Below are positions 54,746-64,000 of a stretch of 64,000 nt of DNA, piece by piece. Both the position numbers and the translations under genes were made by a program. The notes under the pieces were generated by a model. That model did no database searches, was not told where the DNA came from, and saw only the letters and a list, made by a program, of their open reading frames with translations. Position 1 is the stretch's first letter. Each line of letters opens with the position of its first letter. The stretch is from Massilia sp. 9096 (GTDB taxonomy: Bacteria; Pseudomonadota; Gammaproteobacteria; Burkholderiales; Burkholderiaceae_D): assembly GCF_000745265.1 (NCBI RefSeq), contig NZ_JQNN01000001.1, positions 3,534,001-3,598,000 of the forward strand, written 5' to 3'.

Positions 54746-56803
54746 TCAGGCGGCAGGCGCCGCCGGCACGTCGGTCTGGGTCTCCGGATCGGTGACCGTG
54801 ACGCTGCCCTCGGCCTCGACCGCTTCCTCGGCCGCGGCTTCGCTCGCGGTGTCGGCTTCGGTGTTCTCTTCGTCCTCGAGTTCGAGCGCGGCGTCCGGCG
54901 CCGCCTCGGCCACCTCGAGCAGGCGCGCCTCCAGCGACAGGTCGACCTCGTCCCAGCGCACGATGTCCATGCGCACCTGGGCGCCGCGCGGCACCTGTGG
55001 AATGCCCGGCAGGCGGATCACCAGCGGGATCTCGACCAGGCGCAGCACCTCGTCCTTGAGCACCACGGCGTCGACCTGCTTGGCGTTTTCCTGGCCCAGC
55101 CAGCGCAGGCACCAGTAGCGTTCCATGTTCTGCTGGAACTCGTTGTAGGCGGCGTAGGCGGCATCAAAAGCGGAAACGATCGAGAACAGCGTCGCGTCGC
55201 GCGGCTTGAACGGCGCCACCAGCGGCGCGGTCACGCCGTGCTCGGCGCAGGCCAGGATCTGCCACTGGTTGACCAGGTCGGTATAGCGGCGCAGCGGCGA
55301 GGTGCTCCACGCGTACTGGTCGACGCCCAGGCCCTGGTGCGGCGCCGCGTGGGTCACCATGCGCACCTGGATCTTGGCGTTCCAGCCGCCGGCGCCCGGC
55401 CCCTGCGAGCGGTAGATGCCCGGCACGCCCGAGTCGTGCAGCAGCTTGCCCCAGGTGCTGTTCGCAAAGATCATCAGCTCGGCGACGATCTTGTCGAGCG
55501 GCGCGCCGCGCTTGCGGCGCACGATGGTGACGACGTCGTCTTCGACGTAGAAATTGAAGTCGACGCGATTGGCCTGCTCGGGCTTGAGGCCGAAGGCTTC
55601 GCGCTTTTTCATGCGGCCGGCCTCGAGCTGCAGCGCCCACTTCCACAGCAGGCCCAGCTCTGTCTTGTGCGGGTAGTCGCCCTCGCCGCTCTCCAGCGTC
55701 TGTTCGTTGACCAGTTCGTCGAGGTCGTTGTGGCGCAGGTTGTTCTTGATCGGCACGCGCTCGGCGCGGGTTTCGGTCGAGAGCACCGACCAGTTCTCGG
55801 GATTGAGCGTGGCGTACAGCGACAGCGCCGCGCAATCCTTGCCCTCGGCCAGCGTGTATTCGCTGACGACTTCGTCCGGCAGCATGGTGATCTTATCGCC
55901 GGGCATGTACACGGTCGACATGCGCGCGCGTGCGATGCGGTCGATCGCGTCGTCCGGGCGGATGCCCAGGCCGGGCGCGGCGATGTGGATGCCGACCCGG
56001 ATCAGGCCGTCGTCCAGCATCTGCACCGAGAAGGCATCGTCGATCTCGGTGGTGGTCACGTCGTCGATCGAGAACGCGGCGACCTTCGCCAGCGGCAGGT
56101 CGGTCGGCGCGGGCGGCACGTCGACCGGCGGGAAGCCGGCGCCGCGCGGGAACTGCTCGAACAGGAAGCGGCCCATGTGCAGGTCCTTGGCCGAGCCGAT
56201 GCCCTTGGTGGTCAGCATCAGGCGCGCCTGCGTGGTCTGCAGCTCGTCGGCGGCGGTTTCCAGCGCCTTGTATTCGATGCTGTTCTTGTCCGGCTTGAAC
56301 AGCAGCTGCTGCACCAGCGGGCGCATCGGTTCCGGCAGCTTGCCGGCCTTCAGCTCCTCGACGTAGCCGGCCTGCACGATGGCCAGCTGTTTCTTCTTTT
56401 CGATGCCGGCCAGCGCCGCGCGCAGCGACTGCTCGGGCGCGGCCTTGTAGCGTCCGCGTCCCTTTTTATAGAAATAGATCGGCGCGTTGTGCAGCGCCAG
56501 CACCAGGCCGGCCGCCTCGAACGGCAGCGGCGCGTGGCCGAAGTATTCGGCGCCGAGTTCGGCGAAACCGAATTCGTCCTGGCCCGCGACTTCCCACAAA
56601 AATTCGAGGTCGACGTCGCTTGCCACGGCCTTGGCTTGCTCGAGCAGCGTGGCGGGATCGGGTTTGTCGAACTGCAGCAGCACGTCGCGCGTCTTGACCT
56701 TGGTGCGCTTCCCGCTCGGCATTTCGACCTGGTAGGCCTCGCCCGCCTGGGACAGCACGGTGCCGACCTTGAAGTCGCCGGATTCTTCGAAGAATAGATT
56801 CAT
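54746..56803 (-). CDS. rnb: RNase II/RNase R-type exoribonuclease
   Basis: 685 residues. An N-terminal small barrel (GTVLSQAGEAYQVEMPSG) leads to the RNB catalytic domain. The metal motif reads SIDDVTTTEIDDAFSV, where the second Asp of the family pattern is Glu. VYMPGDKITMLP, STSPLRRYTDLVNQWQ and ARMSTV also mark RNB. A reduced S1-like end (RGAQVRMDIVRWDEVDLSLE) and an acidic Glu/Ala tail of ~50 residues follow. It degrades RNA 3' to 5'. Its ATG overlaps the ubiC stop by four bases, making it the last gene of mpl-yqiA-ubiC-rnb. Confidence 0.9.
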   Translation of the reverse strand: MNLFFEESGDFKVGTVLSQAGEAYQVEMPSGKRTKVKTRDVLLQFDKPDPATLLEQAKAVASDVDLEFLWEVAGQDEFGFAELGAEYFGHAPLPFEAAGLVLALHNAPIYFYKKGRGRYKAAPEQSLRAALAGIEKKKQLAIVQAGYVEELKAGKLPEPMRPLVQQLLFKPDKNSIEYKALETAADELQTTQARLMLTTKGIGSAKDLHMGRFLFEQFPRGAGFPPVDVPPAPTDLPLAKVAAFSIDDVTTTEIDDAFSVQMLDDGLIRVGIHIAAPGLGIRPDDAIDRIARARMSTVYMPGDKITMLPDEVVSEYTLAEGKDCAALSLYATLNPENWSVLSTETRAERVPIKNNLRHNDLDELVNEQTLESGEGDYPHKTELGLLWKWALQLEAGRMKKREAFGLKPEQANRVDFNFYVEDDVVTIVRRKRGAPLDKIVAELMIFANSTWGKLLHDSGVPGIYRSQGPGAGGWNAKIQVRMVTHAAPHQGLGVDQYAWSTSPLRRYTDLVNQWQILACAEHGVTAPLVAPFKPRDATLFSIVSAFDAAYAAYNEFQQNMERYWCLRWLGQENAKQVDAVVLKDEVLRLVEIPLVIRLPGIPQVPRGAQVRMDIVRWDEVDLSLEARLLEVAEAAPDAALELEDEENTEADTASEAAAEEAVEAEGSVTVTDPETQTDVPAAPAA

Positions 56804-57408
56804 TTCGTGTCGCAATCGTTAATGTTGGCCGCCCGCTTGTCGGTCAAGTCCAGCACCTCGGGCAAGAATACCTCGGTGACCAGCAGCAGCCCTTGACGGC
56901 GGCGATAGACGCAGCGCCGCGCATAATGGATGGCGCCCGCATCGAACGGGCTGCCGGCCTCGCCGAGCGCGGCCTGCACGCGCGCCAGCAAGGGGTGCCC
57001 CGGACGGATGCGGGCAAATTCGAGCTGGCCACGCTGGACCAGCGGATCGTAGAACAAGGTGGAGCCGAGCGAGCGCTCGCCCAGCGCCGAAAACAGCGGC
57101 CAATCGCTGGCGCTCGCGTTCAAGGGCACCACCGTGTGGCCGTAGACCACCGGCTTGCCGTCGGCGCGCAGCAGCACCTCGCGCTCGTGCACGCGGCGCG
57201 CGCGCGGCAAGCCGATGGCGCGCGCTTCGTCGGCCAGGCACGGTGCGACGTCCTGGCGCAGCTTCTGCACGCGGAACTGCCGGCTGTGCGCGACCAGGCG
57301 CGCGGTCAGCGAACCGGGCGTGGCCAGCCAGCCACGCATCGCGGCGGGTGCGCGCACGCCGTCGGGATGCGCCAGCCAACGGGCCTGGCGCAGCGATGCC
57401 GCCCTCAC
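56800..57408 (-). CDS. ubiC: Chorismate--pyruvate lyase
   Basis: 202 residues from a GTG at 57408. UbiC releases 4-hydroxybenzoate from chorismate, the first step of ubiquinone synthesis. GWLATPGSLTARLV, REVLLRADGKPVVYGHTVVP and LGSTLFYDPLVQRGQLEFAR are the family signatures, with the Arg and Glu contacts preserved. It overlaps yqiA upstream and rnb downstream by four bases each. Confidence 0.92.
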   Translation of the reverse strand: MRAASLRQARWLAHPDGVRAPAAMRGWLATPGSLTARLVAHSRQFRVQKLRQDVAPCLADEARAIGLPRARRVHEREVLLRADGKPVVYGHTVVPLNASASDWPLFSALGERSLGSTLFYDPLVQRGQLEFARIRPGHPLLARVQAALGEAGSPFDAGAIHYARRCVYRRRQGLLLVTEVFLPEVLDLTDKRAANINDCDTK

Positions 57409-58016
57409 CTTGCCTGGTCCGATCCGGACTCGCCCTTGCTGCAGAAATCCAGCACGCCGTCGACGTACTGCGCGAACTCGGCGATCGCGTGGTCGCTGCC
57501 CTCGATGACGTGCTGGTGCGCGCCGGCATAGTGGGCCACCATGTCGCGGTAGTCCAGCACTTCGTCGCCGGTCGCGGCCAGCAGCAGGTAGCGCCCGGGT
57601 TGCGTGATGCGCTCGACCTTCAGCGCGGCCAGCTCGTCGATGTACTCGCGCTTGAACTCGAACGGCTCGTCGGAATGCCAGCTGGTGGTCACGCCGACGT
57701 GCTTCTCGAGGTCTTTCAAGGGATCGACCGCCGGATTGATCACCACCGCGCGGCAGCCGAAGCGCTCGGCCAGCCAGGTCGCGTAGAAGCCGCCCAGCGA
57801 CGAGCCGACGATGGCGATCCGGTCGGCGTAGCGCTCGGCCAGCGTCAAGACCAGCTCCATCGCCGCTTTCGGCGAAGCCGGCAGTTGCGGACAGATCAGC
57901 TCGTGCGCGCGCCCGAGCGCCTCCAGCCGGCCCTGCACCACGCGCGCCTTATAAGAACGCGGCGAGGAACGGAAGCCGTGCAAGTACAGGATGCGGCTGA
58001 CCGGCAGCGCGCTCAT
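57405..58016 (-). CDS. yqiA: YqiA-type alpha/beta hydrolase
   Basis: 203 residues. LYLHGFRSSPRSYKA is the oxyanion region, IVGSSLGGFYATWL the nucleophile elbow (GxSxGG), and EGSDHAIAEF the catalytic His. Small esterases of this family have no defined physiological substrate. It overlaps mpl and ubiC by four bases each, a conserved pairing in Burkholderiales. Confidence 0.9.
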   Translation of the reverse strand: MSALPVSRILYLHGFRSSPRSYKARVVQGRLEALGRAHELICPQLPASPKAAMELVLTLAERYADRIAIVGSSLGGFYATWLAERFGCRAVVINPAVDPLKDLEKHVGVTTSWHSDEPFEFKREYIDELAALKVERITQPGRYLLLAATGDEVLDYRDMVAHYAGAHQHVIEGSDHAIAEFAQYVDGVLDFCSKGESGSDQAR

Positions 58017-59392
58017 ACCGCCAGCGCTCGCATTTCATCCAGCAGTTTCTGGTGCACGCCGCCGAAGCCGCCGTTGCTCATCACGAGGATGTGGTCGCCC
58101 GGCTGGGCCGCCTGCACGATCGCCTTGACCATGTAGTCGATCTGGTCGAAGCTGTGCGCGATGGTCCCGAGCGGTTTCAGGGCGTCGGCCAGCGACCAGC
58201 CCAGCGCCTGCTGGCTGCCGAAGCCGAACACCAGGTCGGCGTCCTTCAGGCTGCCCGGCAGCGCATCCTTCATCGCGCCCAGCTTCATCGTGTTCGAGCG
58301 CGGCTCGAGCACGGCCAGGATGCGGCCCGATGACCCGATTTTCTGGCGCAGGCCGCCGACCGTGGTCGCGATCGCGGTCGGGTGGTGGGCGAAATCGTCG
58401 TACACCGTGACGCCATTCACGGTGCCGCGCACTTCCATGCGCCGCTTGACGTTCTGGAAGCGCGCCAGCGATTCGATCGCCTGGCTCGGCGGCACGCCGA
58501 CGTGGCGCGCGGCGGCGATCGCGGCCAGCGCGTTCGAGCGGTTGTGGTGACCGCTCAGGTCCCAGTGCACGGTGCCCTGCTGTTCACCCTTGAAGATGAC
58601 GTCGAAGCTGGCGCCGCCCGGATGCTCGACCAGGGTCCAGTCGACGCCGTCGGACGCGCCGAAGCTTTCCTTCTCGCTCCAGCAGCCGCGCTTGAGCACG
58701 CGCGCGAGCGAGGCTTCGTCGCCGTTGACGACCAGGCGGCCCACACCCGGCACGGTGCGCACCAGGTGGTGGAACTGGGTCTCGATGGCGCCGATGTCGG
58801 GGAAGATGTCGGCGTGGTCGTATTCGAGGTTGTTCAGCACCGCGGTCTTGGTGTGGTAGTGGACGAACTTGGAGCGCTTGTCGAAGAAGGCGGTGTCGTA
58901 TTCGTCGGCTTCGATGACGAAGAAGTCGGATTCCGACTCGCCATGCAGGCGCGCCGACACGCCGAAGTTCAGCGGCACGCCGCCGATCAGGAAACCGGGC
59001 GAATAACCGGCGTCTTCCAGGATCCAGGCCAGCATCGACGTGGTCGTGGTCTTGCCGTGCGTACCGGCCACGGCCAGCACCCATTTGTCGCGCAGGATGT
59101 GGTCGCCGATCCACTGCGGCCCCGACACGTATTTCAGGCCACGGTTCAGGATCTCCTCGATCAGCGGATTCCCACGCGTCATCACGTTGCCGATCACATA
59201 CAGGTCGGGATTCAACGCGACCTGCTCCGGACTGTAGCCCTGGATCAGCTCGATGCCCTGGGCTTCGAGCTGGGTGCTCATCGGAGGATAGACGTTGGCG
59301 TCGCAGCCGGTGACGCGGTGGCCGGCCTCCTTGGCCAGGACCGCGAGGCCGCCCATGAAGGTGCCGCAGATGCCGAGAATATGGATGTGCAT
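58013..59392 (-). CDS. mpl: UDP-MurNAc:tripeptide ligase (murein recycling)
   Basis: 459 residues from the ATG at 59392 (MHIHILGICGTFMGGLAVLA). Mpl joins recycled L-Ala-D-Glu-meso-DAP to UDP-MurNAc. GICGTFMGG is the Mur-ligase N-terminal motif, AGTHGKTTTTSMLAWIL the ATP loop, and VYDDFAHHPTAI the C-terminal domain contact. SGPQWIGD is Mpl-specific. An upstream in-frame extension lacks family similarity. First gene of the run that ends in rnb. Confidence 0.96.
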   Translation of the reverse strand: MHIHILGICGTFMGGLAVLAKEAGHRVTGCDANVYPPMSTQLEAQGIELIQGYSPEQVALNPDLYVIGNVMTRGNPLIEEILNRGLKYVSGPQWIGDHILRDKWVLAVAGTHGKTTTTSMLAWILEDAGYSPGFLIGGVPLNFGVSARLHGESESDFFVIEADEYDTAFFDKRSKFVHYHTKTAVLNNLEYDHADIFPDIGAIETQFHHLVRTVPGVGRLVVNGDEASLARVLKRGCWSEKESFGASDGVDWTLVEHPGGASFDVIFKGEQQGTVHWDLSGHHNRSNALAAIAAARHVGVPPSQAIESLARFQNVKRRMEVRGTVNGVTVYDDFAHHPTAIATTVGGLRQKIGSSGRILAVLEPRSNTMKLGAMKDALPGSLKDADLVFGFGSQQALGWSLADALKPLGTIAHSFDQIDYMVKAIVQAAQPGDHILVMSNGGFGGVHQKLLDEMRALAV

Positions 59393-59654
59393 GGTTGTCA
59401 GGAGAAATGCGGAGGAATCAAACGATCGAATACGCGATTCTACCAAACGCCTCACCCCGCGGGCTTTTCCAGTGCCATCGACGCCACGCGGCGCTCGCCG
59501 CTGCCGGAGCCCCCCGGCGCCGTCGTCCAGGCTGCCGGTCAGGACCACGCCTGATGCGGACGCGCTTACCGACATCGGCGTGGCCGCCTGCAGCAGATGG
59601 TCCAGGAAGCCATACCCGATTTGCCCGTGGCGATGTCATTTTTCGTTCAAGAGT

Positions 59655-60299
59655 ATGATCACAAACATGATGCCAACACCAAATGATGATCTTCAACAGG
59701 TGCGGGCGCGCATCGCTGCGACGGCTGCCCGCATGATCGCCCAGGATGGCGCCGACTATGCCACCGCCAAGGCCAAGGCCGCGCGCCAGGTGCTCGGCGT
59801 CGATCGGCCATCGCCCAATTACCTGCCCGACAATATCCAGGTCGAAGACGAAGTGCGCCGTTACCAGTCGCTGTTTGGCGGGCCGGCCCGATCCGAACGC
59901 CTGCGGCACTTGCGCATGCGCGCGCTCGAGGTCATGGAGCAATTGGCCGATTTCCGTCCCTACCTGACCGGCGCGGTATTGAACGGCACTGCCGGCGAGC
60001 ATGACGACATTCACCTGCAATTGTTCGCCGATAGCGCCAAGGAAGTCGAAATCTATCTGCTCGGCCGCAACGTCGACATCGATATCTCGGAAACGCCGCA
60101 TTTCAAGGGCGGCCGCCACGATCCGGTCGAAACCGTGAGTTTTCTGTGGAAACGCGAAACGGTACACGCCGAACTGTATGATATGAACGATTTGCGCGGC
60201 GCATTGAAACCGCGCTCGGATGGCAGGCTGCAGCGTATTGACGCAAACGGATTGCGCACCCTTATTAATAATGAACACAATATGGAAGACGATGAATAA
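59655..60299 (+). CDS. Uncharacterised conserved protein
   Basis: 214 residues from the ATG at 59655; further ATGs follow at 59667 and 59670. No signal peptide or membrane segment. Residues ~15-45 are helical (ARIAATAARMIAQDGADYAT), and RLRHLRMRALEVMEQLADFR through YLTGAVLNGTAGEHDDIHLQLF suggests a nucleotidyltransferase-like core (a GxxxG/D-x-D-like pattern). I cannot name the function. Its last eight bases overlap the thioredoxin-like gene, so the two are co-transcribed; a link to redox or envelope function is only inference. Confidence 0.8.
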   Translation: MITNMMPTPNDDLQQVRARIAATAARMIAQDGADYATAKAKAARQVLGVDRPSPNYLPDNIQVEDEVRRYQSLFGGPARSERLRHLRMRALEVMEQLADFRPYLTGAVLNGTAGEHDDIHLQLFADSAKEVEIYLLGRNVDIDISETPHFKGGRHDPVETVSFLWKRETVHAELYDMNDLRGALKPRSDGRLQRIDANGLRTLINNEHNMEDDE

Positions 60300-60819
60300 G
60301 AAGACCCTGGCCGGCTATGCCGTATTGGCCGTCGCCTTTACCGTATTCGGCGCGATCGCCGGTTATAAACAGGATGCGCGCGCCGCCGCCGCCGCGCCGA
60401 CCGCGGTGACGCAGCTGTACGGCCAGTCGCTGAACGACCTGAACGGCAAGCCGCAATCGCTGGCGCAATGGAAAGGCAAACCGCTGCTGGTCAATTTCTG
60501 GGCGTCGTGGTGCGGGCCGTGCGTGCAGGAGATGCCGGAATTGTCGGCGCTGGCGGTGCAAGACGGCGGCAAGCACGTAAACGTCATCGGCATCGGCATC
60601 GATTCCCCGTCGAATCTCGTCGAGTTCGTCAAGAAAACCAAGGTATCCTATCCGCTGTACGTGGGCGGCATGGGCGGTACCGATTTGTCGCGCGCGCTCG
60701 GCAATGCGAACGGCGGGTTGCCATTTACCGTGCTGATCGGCGCGGATGGGCAAGTGCGCAAGACCTATATCGGGCGCCTGAAGTTCGACCAATTGCGCGC
60801 CGATATCGCCAAACTCTGA
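60292..60819 (+). CDS. TlpA-family membrane-anchored thioredoxin
   Basis: 175 residues from the ATG at 60292. An uncleaved N-terminal anchor or signal (TLAGYAVLAVAFTVFGAIAG) places the rest in the periplasm. The thioredoxin domain has C74-G-P-C77 in FWASWCGPCVQEMPEL and the cis-Pro in GGLPFTVLI. It probably reduces or keeps reduced periplasmic disulphides, as in cytochrome c maturation. Co-transcribed with the preceding unknown gene. Confidence 0.92.
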   Translation: MNKKTLAGYAVLAVAFTVFGAIAGYKQDARAAAAAPTAVTQLYGQSLNDLNGKPQSLAQWKGKPLLVNFWASWCGPCVQEMPELSALAVQDGGKHVNVIGIGIDSPSNLVEFVKKTKVSYPLYVGGMGGTDLSRALGNANGGLPFTVLIGADGQVRKTYIGRLKFDQLRADIAKL

Positions 60820-60936
60820 CGTAAAGCCGGGTTTGGCGAACGGTCGTTCCATTCCCTTGTTAAGGTTTTTATCGCTTGCCAATACGTAACGTTGGCGGCA
60901 AAATGCCTGTCTTTTCGAGCAAACCGACGGTTCACC

Positions 60937-61374
60937 ATGGCGAAAAAGCTACTGCTGCTCAATGGCCCCAACCTGAATCTGCTGGGGACGCGCGAGCCCG
61001 CGGTATATGGCGCGACGACGCTTGCCGATATTGAACATGCAGCTGTTGCCCAGGCTCAGGCAGCAGGCGCTACGCTCGCCTGCTTCCAGAGCAATCATGA
61101 AGGCGCACTGATCGACCGCATCCACGCCGCCCGCCAGGAAGGTGTCGATGCGATCGTGATCAACCCGGGCGGCCTGACCCACACCAGCGTCGCCCTGCGC
61201 GATGCGCTGGCGGGGGTCGAGATTCCGTTCGTGGAAGTGCACCTGTCTAATATTTATAAGCGTGAGGAGTTCAGGCATCACTCGTTTCTGTCGGCGATCG
61301 CGCTGGGTACGATCTGCGGACTGGGCGCTGATGGATATCGCTTTGCCATCGACTTCGCGCTCAAAGAGCGTTAA
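60937..61374 (+). CDS. aroQ: Type II 3-dehydroquinate dehydratase
   Basis: 145 residues, normal for the family. [16 protein letters not shown] contains the catalytic Arg region, [17 protein letters not shown] the active-site loop, and [18 protein letters not shown] the His/Asn contacts. Third step of the shikimate pathway. The usual gene order aroQ-accB-accC-prmA follows. Confidence 0.97.
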   Translation: MAKKLLLLNGPNLNLLGTREPAVYGATTLADIEHAAVAQAQAAGATLACFQSNHEGALIDRIHAARQEGVDAIVINPGGLTHTSVALRDALAGVEIPFVEVHLSNIYKREEFRHHSFLSAIALGTICGLGADGYRFAIDFALKER

Positions 61375-61462
61375 TCTACGTCAACTTCACGCAATCTGTG
61401 CGGAATTGCGCCCCACCTGAGGCGCCGCATACTCAACAACAAATAATTCCAAGGGGTTTCAC

Positions 61463-61933
61463 ATGGATCTACGAAAACTCAAGACATTGATCGACCTCGT
61501 CGCCGAATCGGACATCGCTGAGCTGGAAGTGACCGAAGGCGAGAGCAAGGTTCGCATCGTCAAATCCTCGGCAATCCCGCAGAATCAGGTGGTCATGGTG
61601 CCGCCGCAGGGCGTGCAGCAATTCTCCGCGCCGGCCATGCAAGGCGCACCGGCCGCCCCGGCCCCGGCCGCAGCACCGGCAGCACCGGCAGAGCCGACCG
61701 GCCACGTGGTCAAGTCGCCGATGGTCGGCACCTTCTACCGTTCTTCGGCCCCGGGCGCAGCGGCATTCGTCGACGTCGGTTCGACCGTGAAGGAAGGCGA
61801 CACCCTGTGCATCATCGAAGCGATGAAGCTCCTCAACGAAATCGATGCCGACATGTCCGGCACCATCACCAAGGTCCTGGTGGAGAACGGCCAGCCCGTC
61901 GAATTCGGCCAACCGCTGTTCGTCATCGGCTGA
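61463..61933 (+). CDS. accB: Biotin carboxyl carrier protein of acetyl-CoA carboxylase
   Basis: 156 residues. N-terminal helical part ([20 protein letters not shown]), an Ala/Pro linker around residues 55-80, and the biotinyl domain with the acceptor K122 in [27 protein letters not shown] carries the BCCP thumb region. It delivers carboxybiotin for malonyl-CoA synthesis. accC starts 19 bases later. Confidence 0.98.
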   Translation: MDLRKLKTLIDLVAESDIAELEVTEGESKVRIVKSSAIPQNQVVMVPPQGVQQFSAPAMQGAPAAPAPAAAPAAPAEPTGHVVKSPMVGTFYRSSAPGAAAFVDVGSTVKEGDTLCIIEAMKLLNEIDADMSGTITKVLVENGQPVEFGQPLFVIG

Positions 61934-61952
61934 TCCAGAAACACCCCATACC

Positions 61953-63353
61953 ATGTTTGAAAAAATCCTCATCGCCAATCGCGGCGAAATCGCGCTGCGT
62001 ATCCAGCGCGCGTGCCGCGAAATGGGCATCAAGACGGTCGTCGTGCACTCGGAAGCCGACAAGGACGCCAAGTACGTGAAATTGGCCGATGAATCCGTCT
62101 GCATCGGTCCGGCGCAATCCGCGCAGAGCTACCTGAGCATGCCGGCAATCATCAGCGCGGCCGAAGTGACCGACGCCGAAGCGATCCACCCCGGCTACGG
62201 CTTCCTGTCCGAAAACGCCGACTTCGCCGAGCGCGTCGAAAAGTCGGGCTTCGTGTTCATCGGCCCGCGCCCCGAATCGATCCGCATGATGGGCGACAAG
62301 GTCTCGGCCAAGCAGGCCATGATCCGCGCCGGCGTGCCTTGCGTGCCGGGTTCGGACGGCGCCCTGCCCGACGATCCGAAGGAAATCATCCAGACCGCGC
62401 GCAAGATCGGCTACCCGGTCATCATCAAGGCGGCCGGCGGCGGCGGCGGACGCGGCATGCGCGTCGTGCACACCGAAGCCGCGCTGCTGTCGGCCGTGCA
62501 GATGACCAAGACCGAAGCCGGCACCGCCTTCGGCAACCCGGAAGTCTACATGGAGAAGTACCTGGAAAATCCGCGTCACGTGGAGATCCAGGTGCTGGCC
62601 GACGAGCACAAGCAGGCCGTCTGGCTGGGCGAGCGCGACTGCTCGATGCAGCGCCGCCACCAGAAGGTGATCGAGGAAGCGCCGGCGCCGGGCATCCCGC
62701 GCAAGACGATCGAGAAGATCGGCGAGCGCTGCGCCGAAGCCTGCCGCAAGATCGGCTACCGCGGCGCCGGCACCTTCGAGTTCCTGTACGAGAACGGCGA
62801 GTTCTACTTCATCGAGATGAACACCCGCGTCCAGGTCGAGCACCCGGTCACCGAGATGATCACCGGGATCGACATCGTCCAGGAACAGATCCGCATCGCC
62901 TGCGGCGAGCGCCTGCGCTTCAAGCAGCGCGACATCATGCTGTCGGGCCACGCGATCGAGTGCCGCATCAATGCGGAAGACCCGTTCAAGTTCACCCCGT
63001 CGCCGGGCCGCATCACCGGCTGGCACCCGCCGGGTGGTCCCGGCATCCGCGTCGATTCGCACGCCTACGCCGGCTATTACGTGCCGCCGCACTACGATTC
63101 GATGGTCGGCAAGGTCATCGCCTACGGCGCCACGCGCGACCAGGCGATCCGCCGCATGCAGATCGCGTTGTCGGAAATGGTGGTCGAGGGTATCCTGACG
63201 AATATCCCGCTGCACCGCGAGCTGATGGTCGACGCCCGCTTCATCGAAGGCGGCACCAACATCCACTACCTGGAGCAGAAGCTGGCCCACAAGCCGGACC
63301 TGCCGAAGGACGGCGGCATCGGTTCCAAATCCGAGAGCAAGGCAGAAGCATGA
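61953..63353 (+). CDS. accC: Biotin carboxylase subunit of acetyl-CoA carboxylase
   Basis: 466 residues. [20 protein letters not shown] begins the N-domain. The ATP-grasp domain has the Gly-rich lid [14 protein letters not shown] and the metal site [32 protein letters not shown] lies in the C-domain. The C-terminus (SKSESKAEA) is a short charged tail. The stop overlaps the prmA start (ATGA). It carboxylates biotin on AccB with bicarbonate. Confidence 0.98.
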   Translation: MFEKILIANRGEIALRIQRACREMGIKTVVVHSEADKDAKYVKLADESVCIGPAQSAQSYLSMPAIISAAEVTDAEAIHPGYGFLSENADFAERVEKSGFVFIGPRPESIRMMGDKVSAKQAMIRAGVPCVPGSDGALPDDPKEIIQTARKIGYPVIIKAAGGGGGRGMRVVHTEAALLSAVQMTKTEAGTAFGNPEVYMEKYLENPRHVEIQVLADEHKQAVWLGERDCSMQRRHQKVIEEAPAPGIPRKTIEKIGERCAEACRKIGYRGAGTFEFLYENGEFYFIEMNTRVQVEHPVTEMITGIDIVQEQIRIACGERLRFKQRDIMLSGHAIECRINAEDPFKFTPSPGRITGWHPPGGPGIRVDSHAYAGYYVPPHYDSMVGKVIAYGATRDQAIRRMQIALSEMVVEGILTNIPLHRELMVDARFIEGGTNIHYLEQKLAHKPDLPKDGGIGSKSESKAEA

Positions 63354-64000
63354 GCTGGAACGAAGTCGTCATCGAAGTCGCACGCGCACACGCCGAGGCC
63401 TTGTCGGACGCCTTGATGGACATGGGCGCGCTGTCGGTGTCGGTGGAGGACGCCGACGAAGGCACCGCCGACGAGAAGCCGCTGTTCGGCGAGCCCGGCA
63501 TGGTCCCGACCGAGGCCGCCTGGGACCGCAGCCGCGTGGTCGCGCTGCTCGACGTCGACGCCGATCCGGCCCCGCTGGTGTTCGATGCGTTCACCTCGAT
63601 CGGCCTGCAGCAGGCGGTCGAGTTCACGACGCGTCCGGTGGCCGACGCCGACTGGGTGCGCCTGACGCAGTCGCAGTTCGAGCCGATCCACATCGGCAAG
63701 AACATCTGGGTCGTGCCGAGCTGGCACGAAGCGCCGGACCCGAACGGCCTGATCCTCGAGGTCGATCCGGGCCTGGCCTTCGGCACCGGCAGCCATCCGA
63801 CCACGCGCCTGTGCATGGAGTGGCTGGAAGCGCATCCGGCGCCCGGCAAATCGGTGCTGGACTACGGTTGCGGCTCGGGCATCCTGGCGATGGTCGCCAA
63901 GAAGCTCGGCGCCGGCGAAGTCACCGGGGTCGACATCGACCCGCAGGCGATCGAATCGGCCAACCTGAACGCCGAACGCAACCGCTGCGAGATCGACTTC
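63350..64000 (+). CDS. prmA: Ribosomal protein L11 methyltransferase, 3' end cut off by window
   Basis: 217 residues visible; the gene runs past the window end. The N-terminal substrate-recognition domain ([20 protein letters not shown]) is followed by the methyltransferase domain with [15 protein letters not shown] and the SAM motif [13 protein letters not shown], then [14 protein letters not shown]. It trimethylates L11. Downstream of accC as in other betaproteobacteria. Confidence 0.95.
   Translation, partial: MSWNEVVIEVARAHAEALSDALMDMGALSVSVEDADEGTADEKPLFGEPGMVPTEAAWDRSRVVALLDVDADPAPLVFDAFTSIGLQQAVEFTTRPVADADWVRLTQSQFEPIHIGKNIWVVPSWHEAPDPNGLILEVDPGLAFGTGSHPTTRLCMEWLEAHPAPGKSVLDYGCGSGILAMVAKKLGAGEVTGVDIDPQAIESANLNAERNRCEIDF

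Noticed and set aside
1..64000. Search for tRNA, rRNA, CRISPR arrays, prophage, IS elements or integrases
   Set aside because: No cloverleaf-like tRNA ends, regular spaced repeats, transposase or integrase motifs were noticed by eye; a tRNAscan or CRISPR search was not possible.

Overview
The window is a stretch of chromosome from a GC-rich betaproteobacterium of the order Burkholderiales, most likely Oxalobacteraceae of the Massilia/Duganella/Janthinobacterium type. This rests on protein character and gene order (miaB-phoH-ybeY-corC-lnt-glyQS; yqgE-ruvX-pyrR-pyrB-pyrC'; hemL-thiD-rubA-pilGHIJ-chpA; mpl-yqiA-ubiC-rnb; aroQ-accB-accC-prmA). No rRNA, tRNA, CRISPR array, prophage, insertion sequence or integrase was seen. 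About 55 genes are present, nearly all housekeeping or conserved accessory genes. A few AT-rich intergenic gaps stand out, chiefly 1469-1991 and 5526-6068.

Layout. 1-5.5 kb: a truncated, divergent FtsH-like membrane AAA+ protease, a tiny PEP-CTERM-like secreted protein, a DUF1697 protein, a glutathione transferase, a small HD-GYP-N-terminus-like protein overlapping an HDOD protein, and a helix-turn-helix protein with an Ala/Gln tail. 6-24.5 kb: tRNA and rRNA maturation (miaB, phoH, ybeY), a Tat-exported molybdenum hydroxylase pair on the opposite strand, corC and lnt, glyQ-glyS, gmhB, an acyltransferase, a YgjP-like metallopeptidase, and an envelope set on the minus strand (waaA, waaC, phosphomannomutase). 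24.5-27.4 kb: an H-NS-family protein, an orphan WecA-type initiating glycosyltransferase and apaH.

27.4-33.7 kb: a minus-strand run yqgE-ruvX-pyrR-pyrB-pyrC'-plsC. The dihydroorotase-like protein has lost its metal-binding His-x-His and is probably a structural partner of PyrB. A photolyase gene follows. 33.7-43.3 kb: the Pil-Chp chemosensory system of type IV pili (pilG, pilH, pilI, pilJ and a 1943-residue CheA-type hybrid kinase). 43.4-46 kb: rubredoxin, thiD and hemL. 46-52 kb: metal handling, with a non-canonical Nramp homologue, a PepSY membrane protein, a TonB-dependent siderophore receptor with a clear Fur box, and CorA.

52-59.4 kb: two minus-strand groups, tonB-like/aroE/mtgA and the tightly overlapping mpl-yqiA-ubiC-rnb. 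59.6-64 kb: an uncharacterised protein, a TlpA-type thioredoxin, aroQ, accB, accC and the start of prmA, which runs off the window. The genes serve translation and RNA processing, LPS, lipoprotein and peptidoglycan synthesis, pyrimidine, chorismate and fatty-acid synthesis, surface motility and metal uptake. I found no convincing new defence or mobile system. The best leads are the PyrC' pseudoenzyme, the atypical Nramp protein, the PEP-CTERM-like miniprotein, the FtsH-like protease and the inverted-repeat cluster upstream of miaB.
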